Assembly (NCBI GenBank): GCA_029936935.1
Contig: JAPYRQ010000003.1
Location: forward strand, 1-62,327
DNA: 62,327 nt
Direction of reading: 5' to 3'
DNA from: Dehalococcoidia bacterium
GTDB taxonomy: Bacteria; Chloroflexota; Dehalococcoidia; Lucifugimonadales; UBA1127
Part shown: piece by piece, positions 1 through 7,748 of the stretch
Numbering within the stretch: position 1 is the first letter of the stretch
How the letters are laid out: every line of letters starts with the position of its first letter
Translations under genes and position numbers: made by a program
The notes under the pieces: generated by a model
The model's input: the letters and a program-made list of their open reading frames with translations, nothing else
Told to the model about the DNA's origin: nothing
Databases searched by the model: none

Positions 1-585
1 GGTTATCAGGATGTCCACATCCCGGACGCATTCTTCGGCGGAATTCACCGCAACCACGTCCAGTCCATGTACCTCACGCATTTCTGCAGCGAAGGCTTCC
101 CGCTTCTCAGCGGAGCGACTGTACGCCTTCACATGGGAAATCGTACGGACTTCGTTCATCGCAGTTATCTGCGCCCTGGCTTCCCAGCCTGAGCCGATGA
201 TGCCGATGGTGGAGGCGTCCTCACGAGCCATGAACTTGGTGGCTACGCCGCTGACGGCACCCGTCCGTATCTGGCCCAAGTCTCTGGCTTCAACAATGGC
301 CTCCAACCCGCCCAGTTCCAGGTCGTACAGCATGACCAGGTAGCGTGTCCTGGTAGGCGCGTTCGGCCTGCGATCGCTGCCGTAAGTCTTCATACCATAG
401 ACGCCGAACCCGTGGGCAATGCCGAACACTGTCCTATGCATGCCTTTGGGAAGCGGCAGATGTGTGCGAGGAAGATTGATTGCCTGCCCTACAGCCTCGT
501 CACGGAACACCTTCTCCGTCAACTCGATGCATTCGTTCATGGGAAGTAGGTTTCTTACATCGTCGTTACTTAGGTATATCGTCAT
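1..585 (-). CDS. Ornithine cyclodeaminase / mu-crystallin family protein (C-terminus off window)
   Basis: Reading leftward from ATG at 583-585 gives 195 residues that run off the window edge. A good Shine-Dalgarno (AGGAG) lies just upstream. Residues 107-114 (RTGAVSGV) and the Rossmann motif GSGWEA at 131-136 are the family's substrate-side and NAD(P)-binding signatures. Family members are NAD(P)-dependent ornithine cyclodeaminases, alanine dehydrogenases, ketimine reductases or opine-type enzymes, so the exact substrate cannot be read here. It is divergent from the Rieske-family gene at 760, and the two share a promoter region of about 175 bases. About 130 C-terminal residues are missing because of the window edge. 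Confidence 0.9.
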   Translation of the reverse strand, partial: MTIYLSNDDVRNLLPMNECIELTEKVFRDEAVGQAINLPRTHLPLPKGMHRTVFGIAHGFGVYGMKTYGSDRRPNAPTRTRYLVMLYDLELGGLEAIVEARDLGQIRTGAVSGVATKFMAREDASTIGIIGSGWEARAQITAMNEVRTISHVKAYSRSAEKREAFAAEMREVHGLDVVAVNSAEECVRDVDILIT

Positions 586-759
586 CGCACTCTCCTGAAA
601 CAGAATGGATTAGGGGGTTGGGATTGGCCTGCCACAGTATAGGGTCAGCGGCACAGTGTCGCAATCAGGAAGCTAGCTGCCTCGCGTAGCTGGGTATGCT
701 ATAGTGGTTTCCAGCCCGTTTTTACCTTGTGGTTACGTGGCTATGGGGAGGATAGTACC

Positions 760-2040
760 TTGCTTACACCAGAGGAAAACAAGCTTGTAACAGAGATTGG
801 TCCAGACACGCCCATGGGTGATCTCTTCCGTAGATTCTGGGTCCCTGTATTCCATGCCCGAGAGCTAGTTGATCCCGATGGTGCACCTGCTCGTACCAGG
901 TTACTGGGTGAGCACATTGTGGGGTTTCGAGACACCAGTGGGCGGCTTGGCATCCTTGAAGCGGCATGTCCGCATCGCGGCGTCGACCTCTCCTACGGCG
1001 TCAACGAGGAAAACGGCCTTCGCTGCGGCCGATGTGGCTGGAAGTTTGACGTAGAGGGCAACATCCTAGATATGCCCTACGAGCCTGATGCTGAAAGCCT
1101 GATGAAGACCATTAAGGCTGTGACATACGGCGTACAGGAGTGGGGCGGCCTCATCTGGGCTTATATGGGTCCGAAAGAGGAGTCCCCGGAACGTCCCGAG
1201 TTTGAGTGGGGTCAACTGCCGGAAGACCATCGATACATCTCCAAGTTCGTCCAGGAGTGCAACTACCTCCAGGGCCTTGAGGGTGGCATAGACAGTTCAC
1301 GCATCTCCTTCTTGTACGACATGCTCTTCGGTGACCCGCCGACGGTTGAGACTACTGCCGACCACCTGGTGCAGGGGATAGAAGGGACTCGTAAAAAAGA
1401 GAAATCCCAGTCCGTGTCAATCAAGACCACTGACTATGGCCTGATGGTCGCCGCTTCTATCGATGAAGGTCAGGAGACTAACGACTGGCAGGTCAACCAG
1501 TGGATGATGCCTTTCTACACCACTCCAAAGCCAGAAGGCGACGGATTGCTGGGCTGTCTGGCGTGGGTTCCCGTAGACGACAAGAACACGATGGTCTATG
1601 TCATTACCTACCACCCGAACAGGCCTATGACTGAAGAAGAGCTTGAGACCCGCAAGGCCGGAGGCGGTAACCACCCTGAACTCAATGAAGGCACATACAA
1701 GCGCAAACGCAACAAGGAAAACGGCTACATGATTGAGCGGAAAACCAGTGGGGCAAACCCCCTGGCCACAATCTCCAACGAGTTTGAACTGGCGTTGGTG
1801 CTAGAAGAGAGCATGGGCGCTATTGTCGATCGAACCAAAGAGCAGCTTGACCCCAACGACATTGCAATCATGGAAACGCGCAGGATACTGATGAAGTCCG
1901 CCATCGATCTGAGAGAGGGCACCGAGCCCGCTGCTGCCCACAACGGCGCTGCATACAACGTACGAGCGTCATCGCCTGTGTTGAAGCGGGATGCGTCCAT
2001 TGATCAGGTCGAGGACAAGCCCATTCCTGAACGCGAATAG
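760..2040 (+). CDS. Rieske-fold oxygenase-like protein with altered Fe-S and catalytic-iron ligands
   Basis: This 426-residue protein aligns along its length with the three phthalate-4,5-dioxygenase-type alpha subunits at 25-29 kb. TTG at 760 is taken as the start because it gives the shared N-terminus (LLTPEEN) and follows GGGGAGG. Two key sites differ from those paralogues. In the Rieske motif the ligand pattern is C70-x-H72 and C89-x2-C92, so the second histidine is a cysteine. In the mononuclear iron site the two histidines of the paralogues (181 and 186) are Arg181 and Tyr186. The surrounding residues (EGGIDSS) are conserved. As written it should not be a normal oxygenase; it may be a redox, structural or regulatory relative. 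An MFS transporter follows on the same strand. Confidence 0.85.
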   Translation: MLTPEENKLVTEIGPDTPMGDLFRRFWVPVFHARELVDPDGAPARTRLLGEHIVGFRDTSGRLGILEAACPHRGVDLSYGVNEENGLRCGRCGWKFDVEGNILDMPYEPDAESLMKTIKAVTYGVQEWGGLIWAYMGPKEESPERPEFEWGQLPEDHRYISKFVQECNYLQGLEGGIDSSRISFLYDMLFGDPPTVETTADHLVQGIEGTRKKEKSQSVSIKTTDYGLMVAASIDEGQETNDWQVNQWMMPFYTTPKPEGDGLLGCLAWVPVDDKNTMVYVITYHPNRPMTEEELETRKAGGGNHPELNEGTYKRKRNKENGYMIERKTSGANPLATISNEFELALVLEESMGAIVDRTKEQLDPNDIAIMETRRILMKSAIDLREGTEPAAAHNGAAYNVRASSPVLKRDASIDQVEDKPIPERE

Positions 2041-2133
2041 TACGTCGCACGATCCGATATATATCCCACGATACAAGGATGTACCTGTGCCCAGCACCAG
2101 TGAGATGACTACACGGATTCATGTGATCCAACC

Positions 2134-3471
2134 ATGACCTCGGACAACAGCGTGCGGCCCAATACGCCCCACTTCTTCTACGGCTGGGTAGTCGTTGCCA
2201 CAGCATTCTTGGTCAACGTGGTTGCTGCTCCGATGAACGCTGTGGTTGTAGCCTTCTTCGTTGGCCCCTTAAGCGAGGATCTGGGTGTAAGCCGTAGTGC
2301 CATTGCGTGGGCTTTGACCTTCCGCATCGCCGTTGCAGGACTTACCGGCCCGTTCATGGGACCGCTCATAGACAAGCATGGCTCCCGGTGGTTGGGCGCC
2401 ATTGCCGGTGTGTATACGGGAGCCACTCTCATCGGCCTCTATTTTGTGGATAGTATCTGGATCCTTTACTTGATGTTCGGCCTTTCCGGACTTATGGGGT
2501 TCGGCGCCCCCGGCGGCAGCCTGCTCATCACAGTCCCTGTTGCCAAGTGGTTCGTCATTCGTAGAGGCCGCGCTATGGCGATTGCAACTGCTGGTGCGCC
2601 TTTGGGGACAGTGGCCGGGATTTTCATAGCCCAAGCCTTAATCCACAGCATCGGTTGGCGTGGAGCCTGGGTGGTGTTTGGCCTTGGCTTGTGGGCGGTC
2701 ATGGTGCCTTTATTTGCCGTCTTCATGCGAAGGACACCGGAAGACCTGGGCCTGAAGCCGGATGGAGCTGTTGAAGAGCCCTCCAGCGATAACGTATCGG
2801 TTGGAGGCCATGCGACTGTTTCTCAAGAGGTGGATTGGCCTCTGCGGACGGTATTGCGAACCCGGGTCATGTGGATGCTGGTAGTGGCCTTTGGAATCAA
2901 CCAGTTCGTGGGATCGGGCACGTTGCTGCACAGGGTTGGGTCATTTGAGGCTGACGGCCTGTCAGACGGCGTGATAAGTGTGGGTATCGCTGTTGAGCCC
3001 TTCACATTCCTTATTATGGCCCTGGTGTTCGGTATGGTCATTGAACGGGCTGTACCCCGGTTTATCGGTGCCCTGGGCCTCGCCTTCATGTCAATATCCA
3101 TCCTGCCCATGCTGTTCTTTGTGGATGGTCAGAACTACTTCATCTTCATCCATAGCATCATGTGGGGCATGGGAGCTGGGGCTGGCATGAACTTCATGAA
3201 TGTCGTTTGGCCCAGCTACTTCGGTCGGAAACACCTGGGGTCGATTCGGGGATTCATCCTGCCGATTACCATTCTGGCGGGGGGCCTTGGTGCGCCGATG
3301 TATGGCTACATCATCGATCACTGGGGCGGGTATTCCATGGCCTGGTCGATTACGCTTATTTCGATGAGTGTTTCTGGAACCCTCTACCTTTTTGCCAGTC
3401 CACCAAAACCCAAAGAGAGCGCAGCCCAGGAAGCAAGCGGTGAATCCGGGCAATCTACCCTTCTGGAGTAA
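2134..3471 (+). CDS. Major facilitator superfamily transporter (monocarboxylate/OFA-like)
   Basis: A 445-residue integral membrane protein with about twelve hydrophobic segments. The opening FFYGWVVV and the loop GPLIDKHGSR after the second or third segment are typical of the monocarboxylate-transporter-like / oxalate-formate antiporter branch of MFS. A hydrophilic central loop near residues 205-235 separates two six-helix halves. It probably moves a small organic acid across the inner membrane, but the substrate is not readable. It lies 93 bases after the Rieske-like gene on the same strand, so the two may be co-transcribed. Its 3' end overlaps the convergent recF gene by 17 bases. Confidence 0.87.
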   Translation: MTSDNSVRPNTPHFFYGWVVVATAFLVNVVAAPMNAVVVAFFVGPLSEDLGVSRSAIAWALTFRIAVAGLTGPFMGPLIDKHGSRWLGAIAGVYTGATLIGLYFVDSIWILYLMFGLSGLMGFGAPGGSLLITVPVAKWFVIRRGRAMAIATAGAPLGTVAGIFIAQALIHSIGWRGAWVVFGLGLWAVMVPLFAVFMRRTPEDLGLKPDGAVEEPSSDNVSVGGHATVSQEVDWPLRTVLRTRVMWMLVVAFGINQFVGSGTLLHRVGSFEADGLSDGVISVGIAVEPFTFLIMALVFGMVIERAVPRFIGALGLAFMSISILPMLFFVDGQNYFIFIHSIMWGMGAGAGMNFMNVVWPSYFGRKHLGSIRGFILPITILAGGLGAPMYGYIIDHWGGYSMAWSITLISMSVSGTLYLFASPPKPKESAAQEASGESGQSTLLE

Positions 3472-4609
3472 CCGTTCCCGCCTCTATCCAGAAGGTTGCT
3501 ACAGCGTCCTGTAATTCGTCCGGTTGCCGCTCGCCATCCACCATCGTCACCAAGGCTTGCTCAGCGTTGCATGCGGCTTCCAGCACTTTAAGCTGTCGCG
3601 CTTCATCAAGCTCTGAGAGGACATCGTCCAGCAGCAGTATCGGCTCCTCGCCAAGGATTTCTGTCAGATAGCCCGCCTCGGCCAACCGTAGTGACAACGC
3701 CACCGTTCGTATTTGCCCGCGAGAGCCATACTGGCTGACGTTCACATCGCCCACGGTCGTCCGTAGCTCGTCCCTGTGCGGGCCGACCAGGGTCTGTGCC
3801 ATCTGTACCTCGCGAGTGCGTACAGAGACGAGCCGCTCTGCGATGTAGGTGGCAACCTCTTCCGGTGTGCCTTGTTGCTCTATTGAAGGTTCGTAGGTGA
3901 CGACGAGTGCTCCGTCCTCCGCTGCCATGGATTCGTATGCTTCTGACGCCATCGGCGACAAAGCCGCCATTGCTGTGCGACGTCGGTTGGTGATGCTTGC
4001 GCCGTGTTGGCTGAGTTCATCGTTCCAGAAGATGAGCTCGTCTTGCCCGGCCTGACCCTCGCGTATACGTTTGAGTAGCTGGTTTCGCTGAATCATGACC
4101 TTCTGATAGCGCTGCAGGACTTTGATGTACTCCCTGTCCACCTGAGACAGGAGCACGTCCATGTACCTACGCCGGTTCGATGGTGAGCCACTAATAAGAC
4201 TGAGGTCATCTGCAGAGAAGAGCACCGCTGCAATCGCTCCAATGGCTTGGGCTGCGGGTTTTGGTAGGCCGTTCACCCGGATTCGCTTCTGATACACCCC
4301 GTTCGGGCTGCCGGCCGGCCCCGGCGCGATGGCCATGTCTACCTGAACCTCTACCTGCTGTCCGTCCTTCCGCTGTGCCGTACCGATAAGCCGTGTGTAC
4401 GGAGTCTCCTGCGCCGCTTCAAACCTGATGACGTCACGCTCGTTCTCGGCGCGAGTGGATTTTGTGAGTGCAAGGAGGTAAATGGCTTCAAGAAGGTTGC
4501 TCTTACCCTGGGCATTGGCACCACGGAAAACAGACAACCCTGGACTGAGGTCCAGTTCCGTGTCCGCGTAGTTGCGGAAATTTTTGAGGCTTAGATGTGA
4601 TAAATACAT
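3455..4609 (-). CDS. recF: DNA replication/repair protein RecF
   Basis: RecF is an SMC-like ATPase that loads RecA at gapped DNA and helps restart replication. The start is ATG at 4607-4609 (MYLSHLSLKNFRNY), the family's usual N-terminus; an upstream in-frame extension is not conserved in style. Walker A (GANAQGKS) is at residues 30-37. The ABC-type signature region (SRGQIRTVALSLRLAE) and Walker B (LLLDDVLSELD) lie near the C-terminus. At 384 residues it has the normal family length. It stands alone, convergent with the MFS gene, and not beside dnaA, dnaN or gyrB as in many bacteria. Confidence 0.95.
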   Translation of the reverse strand: MYLSHLSLKNFRNYADTELDLSPGLSVFRGANAQGKSNLLEAIYLLALTKSTRAENERDVIRFEAAQETPYTRLIGTAQRKDGQQVEVQVDMAIAPGPAGSPNGVYQKRIRVNGLPKPAAQAIGAIAAVLFSADDLSLISGSPSNRRRYMDVLLSQVDREYIKVLQRYQKVMIQRNQLLKRIREGQAGQDELIFWNDELSQHGASITNRRRTAMAALSPMASEAYESMAAEDGALVVTYEPSIEQQGTPEEVATYIAERLVSVRTREVQMAQTLVGPHRDELRTTVGDVNVSQYGSRGQIRTVALSLRLAEAGYLTEILGEEPILLLDDVLSELDEARQLKVLEAACNAEQALVTMVDGERQPDELQDAVATFWIEAGTVTPEG

Positions 4610-4773
4610 TGCGTCCGTAGGCCTTTTAGCAGTGGCAAAAACTGACGGTATAACAGACCACGGGTATTCTAGCAGTAACGGGGCTTCCACGATTGATCTA
4701 CACTCGTGATTTGGGGCAGAAACTGCGTCGAAATTCGTAAAAACACGATAGGCATAGCTTCAAAGAGGTGTGC

Positions 4774-4967
4774 TATACTCCGTTTGTGCCCATGTGGCGT
4801 GGGCAGTAACTAGCATTGAATATCGGAGGTTGAGCCTCCGTGAATTCATCCCTCCAATCCAGCGTGTCTCGCTTTTTAAAAGGAGACACATAAGAGTAAA
4901 GGGGTGCAGTTTTGGGATTAACAGGGCAGGGCTACCGAGTCAGAATTTGTAAGACAAGGTGGTTGCT
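4774..4967 (+). promoter_or_regulatory. ppdK promoter and structured 5' leader
   Basis: An extended -10 box (TGC then TATACT, 4771-4779) is followed by about 190 bases before the ppdK ATG. Three perfect short stem-loops are visible in this leader: GCCCA/TGGGC (4788-4804), CGGAGG/CCTCCG (4824-4840) and GTGTCTC/GAGACAC (4864-4889). The ribosome site is AAGGTGG at 4956-4962. I recognise no known riboswitch class. A cis-regulatory leader is inferred from its length and hairpins only. Confidence 0.45.
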
Positions 4968-7706
4968 ATGACCCTTCGTGATACAACCAAACAGACCCAG
5001 TGGGTCTACTCTTTTCAATCGGCAGACGGTAGCCAGCGCAACCTCCTAGGTGGCAAAGGAGCGGGCCTGGCAGATATGACCGCTGCTGACCTTCCTGTCC
5101 CCCCTGGTTTCATTATCACCACAGAAGCCTGCCGCTCCTACTATGAATCCAGTAAGACCATGGCCGATGAGATGTGGGCCCAGACCTTGGAGGCTATGCA
5201 GGAACTGGAGCACACCACCGGGCGGTTCTTAGGAGTCCCTTCCAATCCCCTTCTGGTCTCCGTTCGTTCAGGCTCCTCGGTCTCCATGCCCGGCATGATG
5301 GACACGGTTTTGAACCTTGGCTTGAACCAGAGCGTCGCTGACGGCATCGCACGGCGTTCAGGGAACCCACGGTTCGCCCTCGACCTCTATCGACGCTTCA
5401 TCCAGATGTTCGGCAACGTCGTCCTTGGCATTGAAACCAAGCACTTCGATGTAGTTCGGGAGGCGATCGAGAAGGAGGCTGGCGTCAAACTGGCCTCGGA
5501 ACTGTCGCCGGAAGCATTGCAGCGCCTCATTAATGAATACAAAGTAGTGGTCAAAAACGAGACCGGGGAAAACTTCCCGGACACACCTAAATTCCAGTTG
5601 GAACAGGCCATCCGTGCAGTGTTCGAGAGTTGGGACACGCGCAGAGCCATAGACTATCGTAACTTCAACAATATCCCTCATAACCTGTATACCGCCGTCA
5701 ACATCGTCGCCATGGTCTTTGGCAACATGGATGACACAAGCGGCACAGGCGTACTGTTCACCAGAGACCCCTCCACCGGGGAGAAGAAGCTCTACGGAGA
5801 GTACCTGATAAACGCCCAGGGTGAAGATGTTGTGGCGGGTATTGCCACCCCTCAGAAGATAGCCCAACTCCAACAGCAAATGCCAGAGGTCTATACCCAA
5901 CTGGATCAGATGGCCATGCAACTTGAGCAGCACTATCGTGACGCCCAGGATGTCGAGTTTACAGTGGAGCAAGGTAAGCTCTACCTTCTACAGACTCGAG
6001 GGGCCAAACGCAGCGCGAAGTCTGCTATCAAGATGGCTGTAGATATGTTTGAAGAAGGTCTGATAACCAAGGAAGAAGCCCTGATGCGGGTTGAACCCGA
6101 GCAGATTTATCAACTCCTTCTGCCACGCCTTGATGAAAGCGCCAAAGAAGCGGCGAAGGACGCCGACCGACTCATAACAGTTGGCCTGGGCGCATCGCCT
6201 GGTGGAGCCACTGGAAAGGCCGTCTTCACTGCCGACGAAGCCGCAGCGCAGGGCAAACTCGGAGTTAGCGTCATCCTTATCCGACCAGAGACCAGCCCTG
6301 ACGATGTCCACGGCCTTATTGCCTCCGTCGGTGTGCTTACCGCAAGAGGAGGCGCAACCAGCCACGCCGCTGTGGTAGCTCGTGGGTTGGGCAAGCCCTG
6401 TGTCGCAGGAGCAGAGACGCTTGATGTCCGGCCGGATGAAGGCGTTCTCCGTTGCGGCGACGTCACTATCAACGCAGGCGATGAGATCAGCATCGATGGC
6501 TCGACTGGCGAAGTATTCATCGGCGGAATCGCTACCCTGGCACCGTCGGTCAACGACGATTCCGACCTTGTGACGCTTCTTGAGTGGGCCGACGAGACCA
6601 AACGTCTGGGCGTATGGGCCAACGCAGATTACCCAAGGGATGCGGAAATGGCCGTTGCCTTTGGCGCGGAGGGGATTGGCCTCTGTCGGACGGAGCACAT
6701 GTTCTTTGAGCCGGAGCGTCTCGCACTGGTGCGAGAGATGATGCTTGCTGCTCATGCAACCATTGCCATCCAAGAGGGTGAAGAGGCACAAAAGCGCTAT
6801 GAGAGTTCATTGGCCGAGTTGGAGAAGCTCCAGATTGACGACTTTGAGGGAATCCTTCGCGCTATGGCGGGGAAGCCCGTAGTCATCCGTTTGCTGGACC
6901 CGCCGATGCATGAGTTCCTTCCCCCCTATGAAGAGTTGCTTGCTGAAGTGATTGAGCTTCGCATCAAAGGCACCGATCCCGAAGAGCTTAAAGAGCGTGA
7001 GAATCTGCTTAGTGCCGTCAATGAAATGCGTGAGACCAACCCAATGATCGGGATGCGGGGTTGTCGCCTTGGCCTGGTCTACCCGGAGATCTACATCATG
7101 CAGGTTCGGGCAATCATGACCGCAGCCACACAGGTTGCATCGGAAGGGTTGCAGGTGTGCCCGGAAATCATGATTCCATTGGTGAGCCATACCAATGAAT
7201 TCCAGTCACTGAGAGATACTTTAGAGGCCACCATACAAACTTACAGGGATGCCACAGGAAGCACACAGACGTACAGCATTGGCACGATGATTGAACTGCC
7301 TAGAGCTGCGCTGACTGCCGACCAGATAGCCAAGTCCGCTGAGTTCTTTAGCTTTGGCACCAATGACCTGACACAGAACACGTTCGGGTTTAGCCGCGAC
7401 GACGTTGAGACGAAGTTCCTCATGCGCTATCAGGAAGCAGGGATTCTGAAAGAGAACCCGTTCCAGGTTGTGGATGAAGAGGGTGTCGGCCAACTTATCC
7501 GAATGGCGTGTGCGTTGGGTCGTGGGGCACGCAGCGATATCTCGTTGGGCGTTTGTGGTGAGCACGGTGGTGACCCCAAGAGCATTGAGTTCTTCAACAC
7601 CCTGCCGCTGGATTACGTTAGCTGCTCTCCCTACCGGGTGCCGGTAGCACGGTTGGCAGCTGCCAGAGCAGAGTTGAAGCAGAACGCGGCTAAGGGTGGC
7701 GAATAG
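4968..7706 (+). CDS. ppdK: Pyruvate, phosphate dikinase
   Basis: PPDK interconverts pyruvate, ATP and phosphate with phosphoenolpyruvate, AMP and diphosphate in the cytosol, serving gluconeogenesis or PPi-linked glycolysis. ATG at 4968 is preferred over GTG at 4959, because the Shine-Dalgarno overlaps the GTG. The 912-residue length fits the family. The N-terminal nucleotide-binding domain begins with GGKGAGLADM. The swivelling phosphohistidine domain has GGATSHAAVVARGLGKPC, with the catalytic His in TSHAA. The C-terminal PEP/pyruvate barrel ends with the catalytic-cysteine motif GVCGEHGGDP. It is preceded by a long structured leader and followed by a GC-rich hairpin, so it is probably monocistronic. 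Confidence 0.96.
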   Translation: MTLRDTTKQTQWVYSFQSADGSQRNLLGGKGAGLADMTAADLPVPPGFIITTEACRSYYESSKTMADEMWAQTLEAMQELEHTTGRFLGVPSNPLLVSVRSGSSVSMPGMMDTVLNLGLNQSVADGIARRSGNPRFALDLYRRFIQMFGNVVLGIETKHFDVVREAIEKEAGVKLASELSPEALQRLINEYKVVVKNETGENFPDTPKFQLEQAIRAVFESWDTRRAIDYRNFNNIPHNLYTAVNIVAMVFGNMDDTSGTGVLFTRDPSTGEKKLYGEYLINAQGEDVVAGIATPQKIAQLQQQMPEVYTQLDQMAMQLEQHYRDAQDVEFTVEQGKLYLLQTRGAKRSAKSAIKMAVDMFEEGLITKEEALMRVEPEQIYQLLLPRLDESAKEAAKDADRLITVGLGASPGGATGKAVFTADEAAAQGKLGVSVILIRPETSPDDVHGLIASVGVLTARGGATSHAAVVARGLGKPCVAGAETLDVRPDEGVLRCGDVTINAGDEISIDGSTGEVFIGGIATLAPSVNDDSDLVTLLEWADETKRLGVWANADYPRDAEMAVAFGAEGIGLCRTEHMFFEPERLALVREMMLAAHATIAIQEGEEAQKRYESSLAELEKLQIDDFEGILRAMAGKPVVIRLLDPPMHEFLPPYEELLAEVIELRIKGTDPEELKERENLLSAVNEMRETNPMIGMRGCRLGLVYPEIYIMQVRAIMTAATQVASEGLQVCPEIMIPLVSHTNEFQSLRDTLEATIQTYRDATGSTQTYSIGTMIELPRAALTADQIAKSAEFFSFGTNDLTQNTFGFSRDDVETKFLMRYQEAGILKENPFQVVDEEGVGQLIRMACALGRGARSDISLGVCGEHGGDPKSIEFFNTLPLDYVSCSPYRVPVARLAAARAELKQNAAKGGE

Positions 7707-7737
7707 CGGCGGGCTCCGCAAAAGAGGCTCCCGCCGC
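7706..7737. terminator. GC-rich hairpin between convergent ppdK and membrane-protein gene
   Basis: An 8-bp perfect stem (GCGGCGGG at 7706-7713 with CCCGCCGC at 7730-7737) begins at the last base of the ppdK stop codon. It has no clear T-run. It could serve both converging transcripts. Confidence 0.5.
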
Positions 7738-7748
7738 CTGATTCTCCA

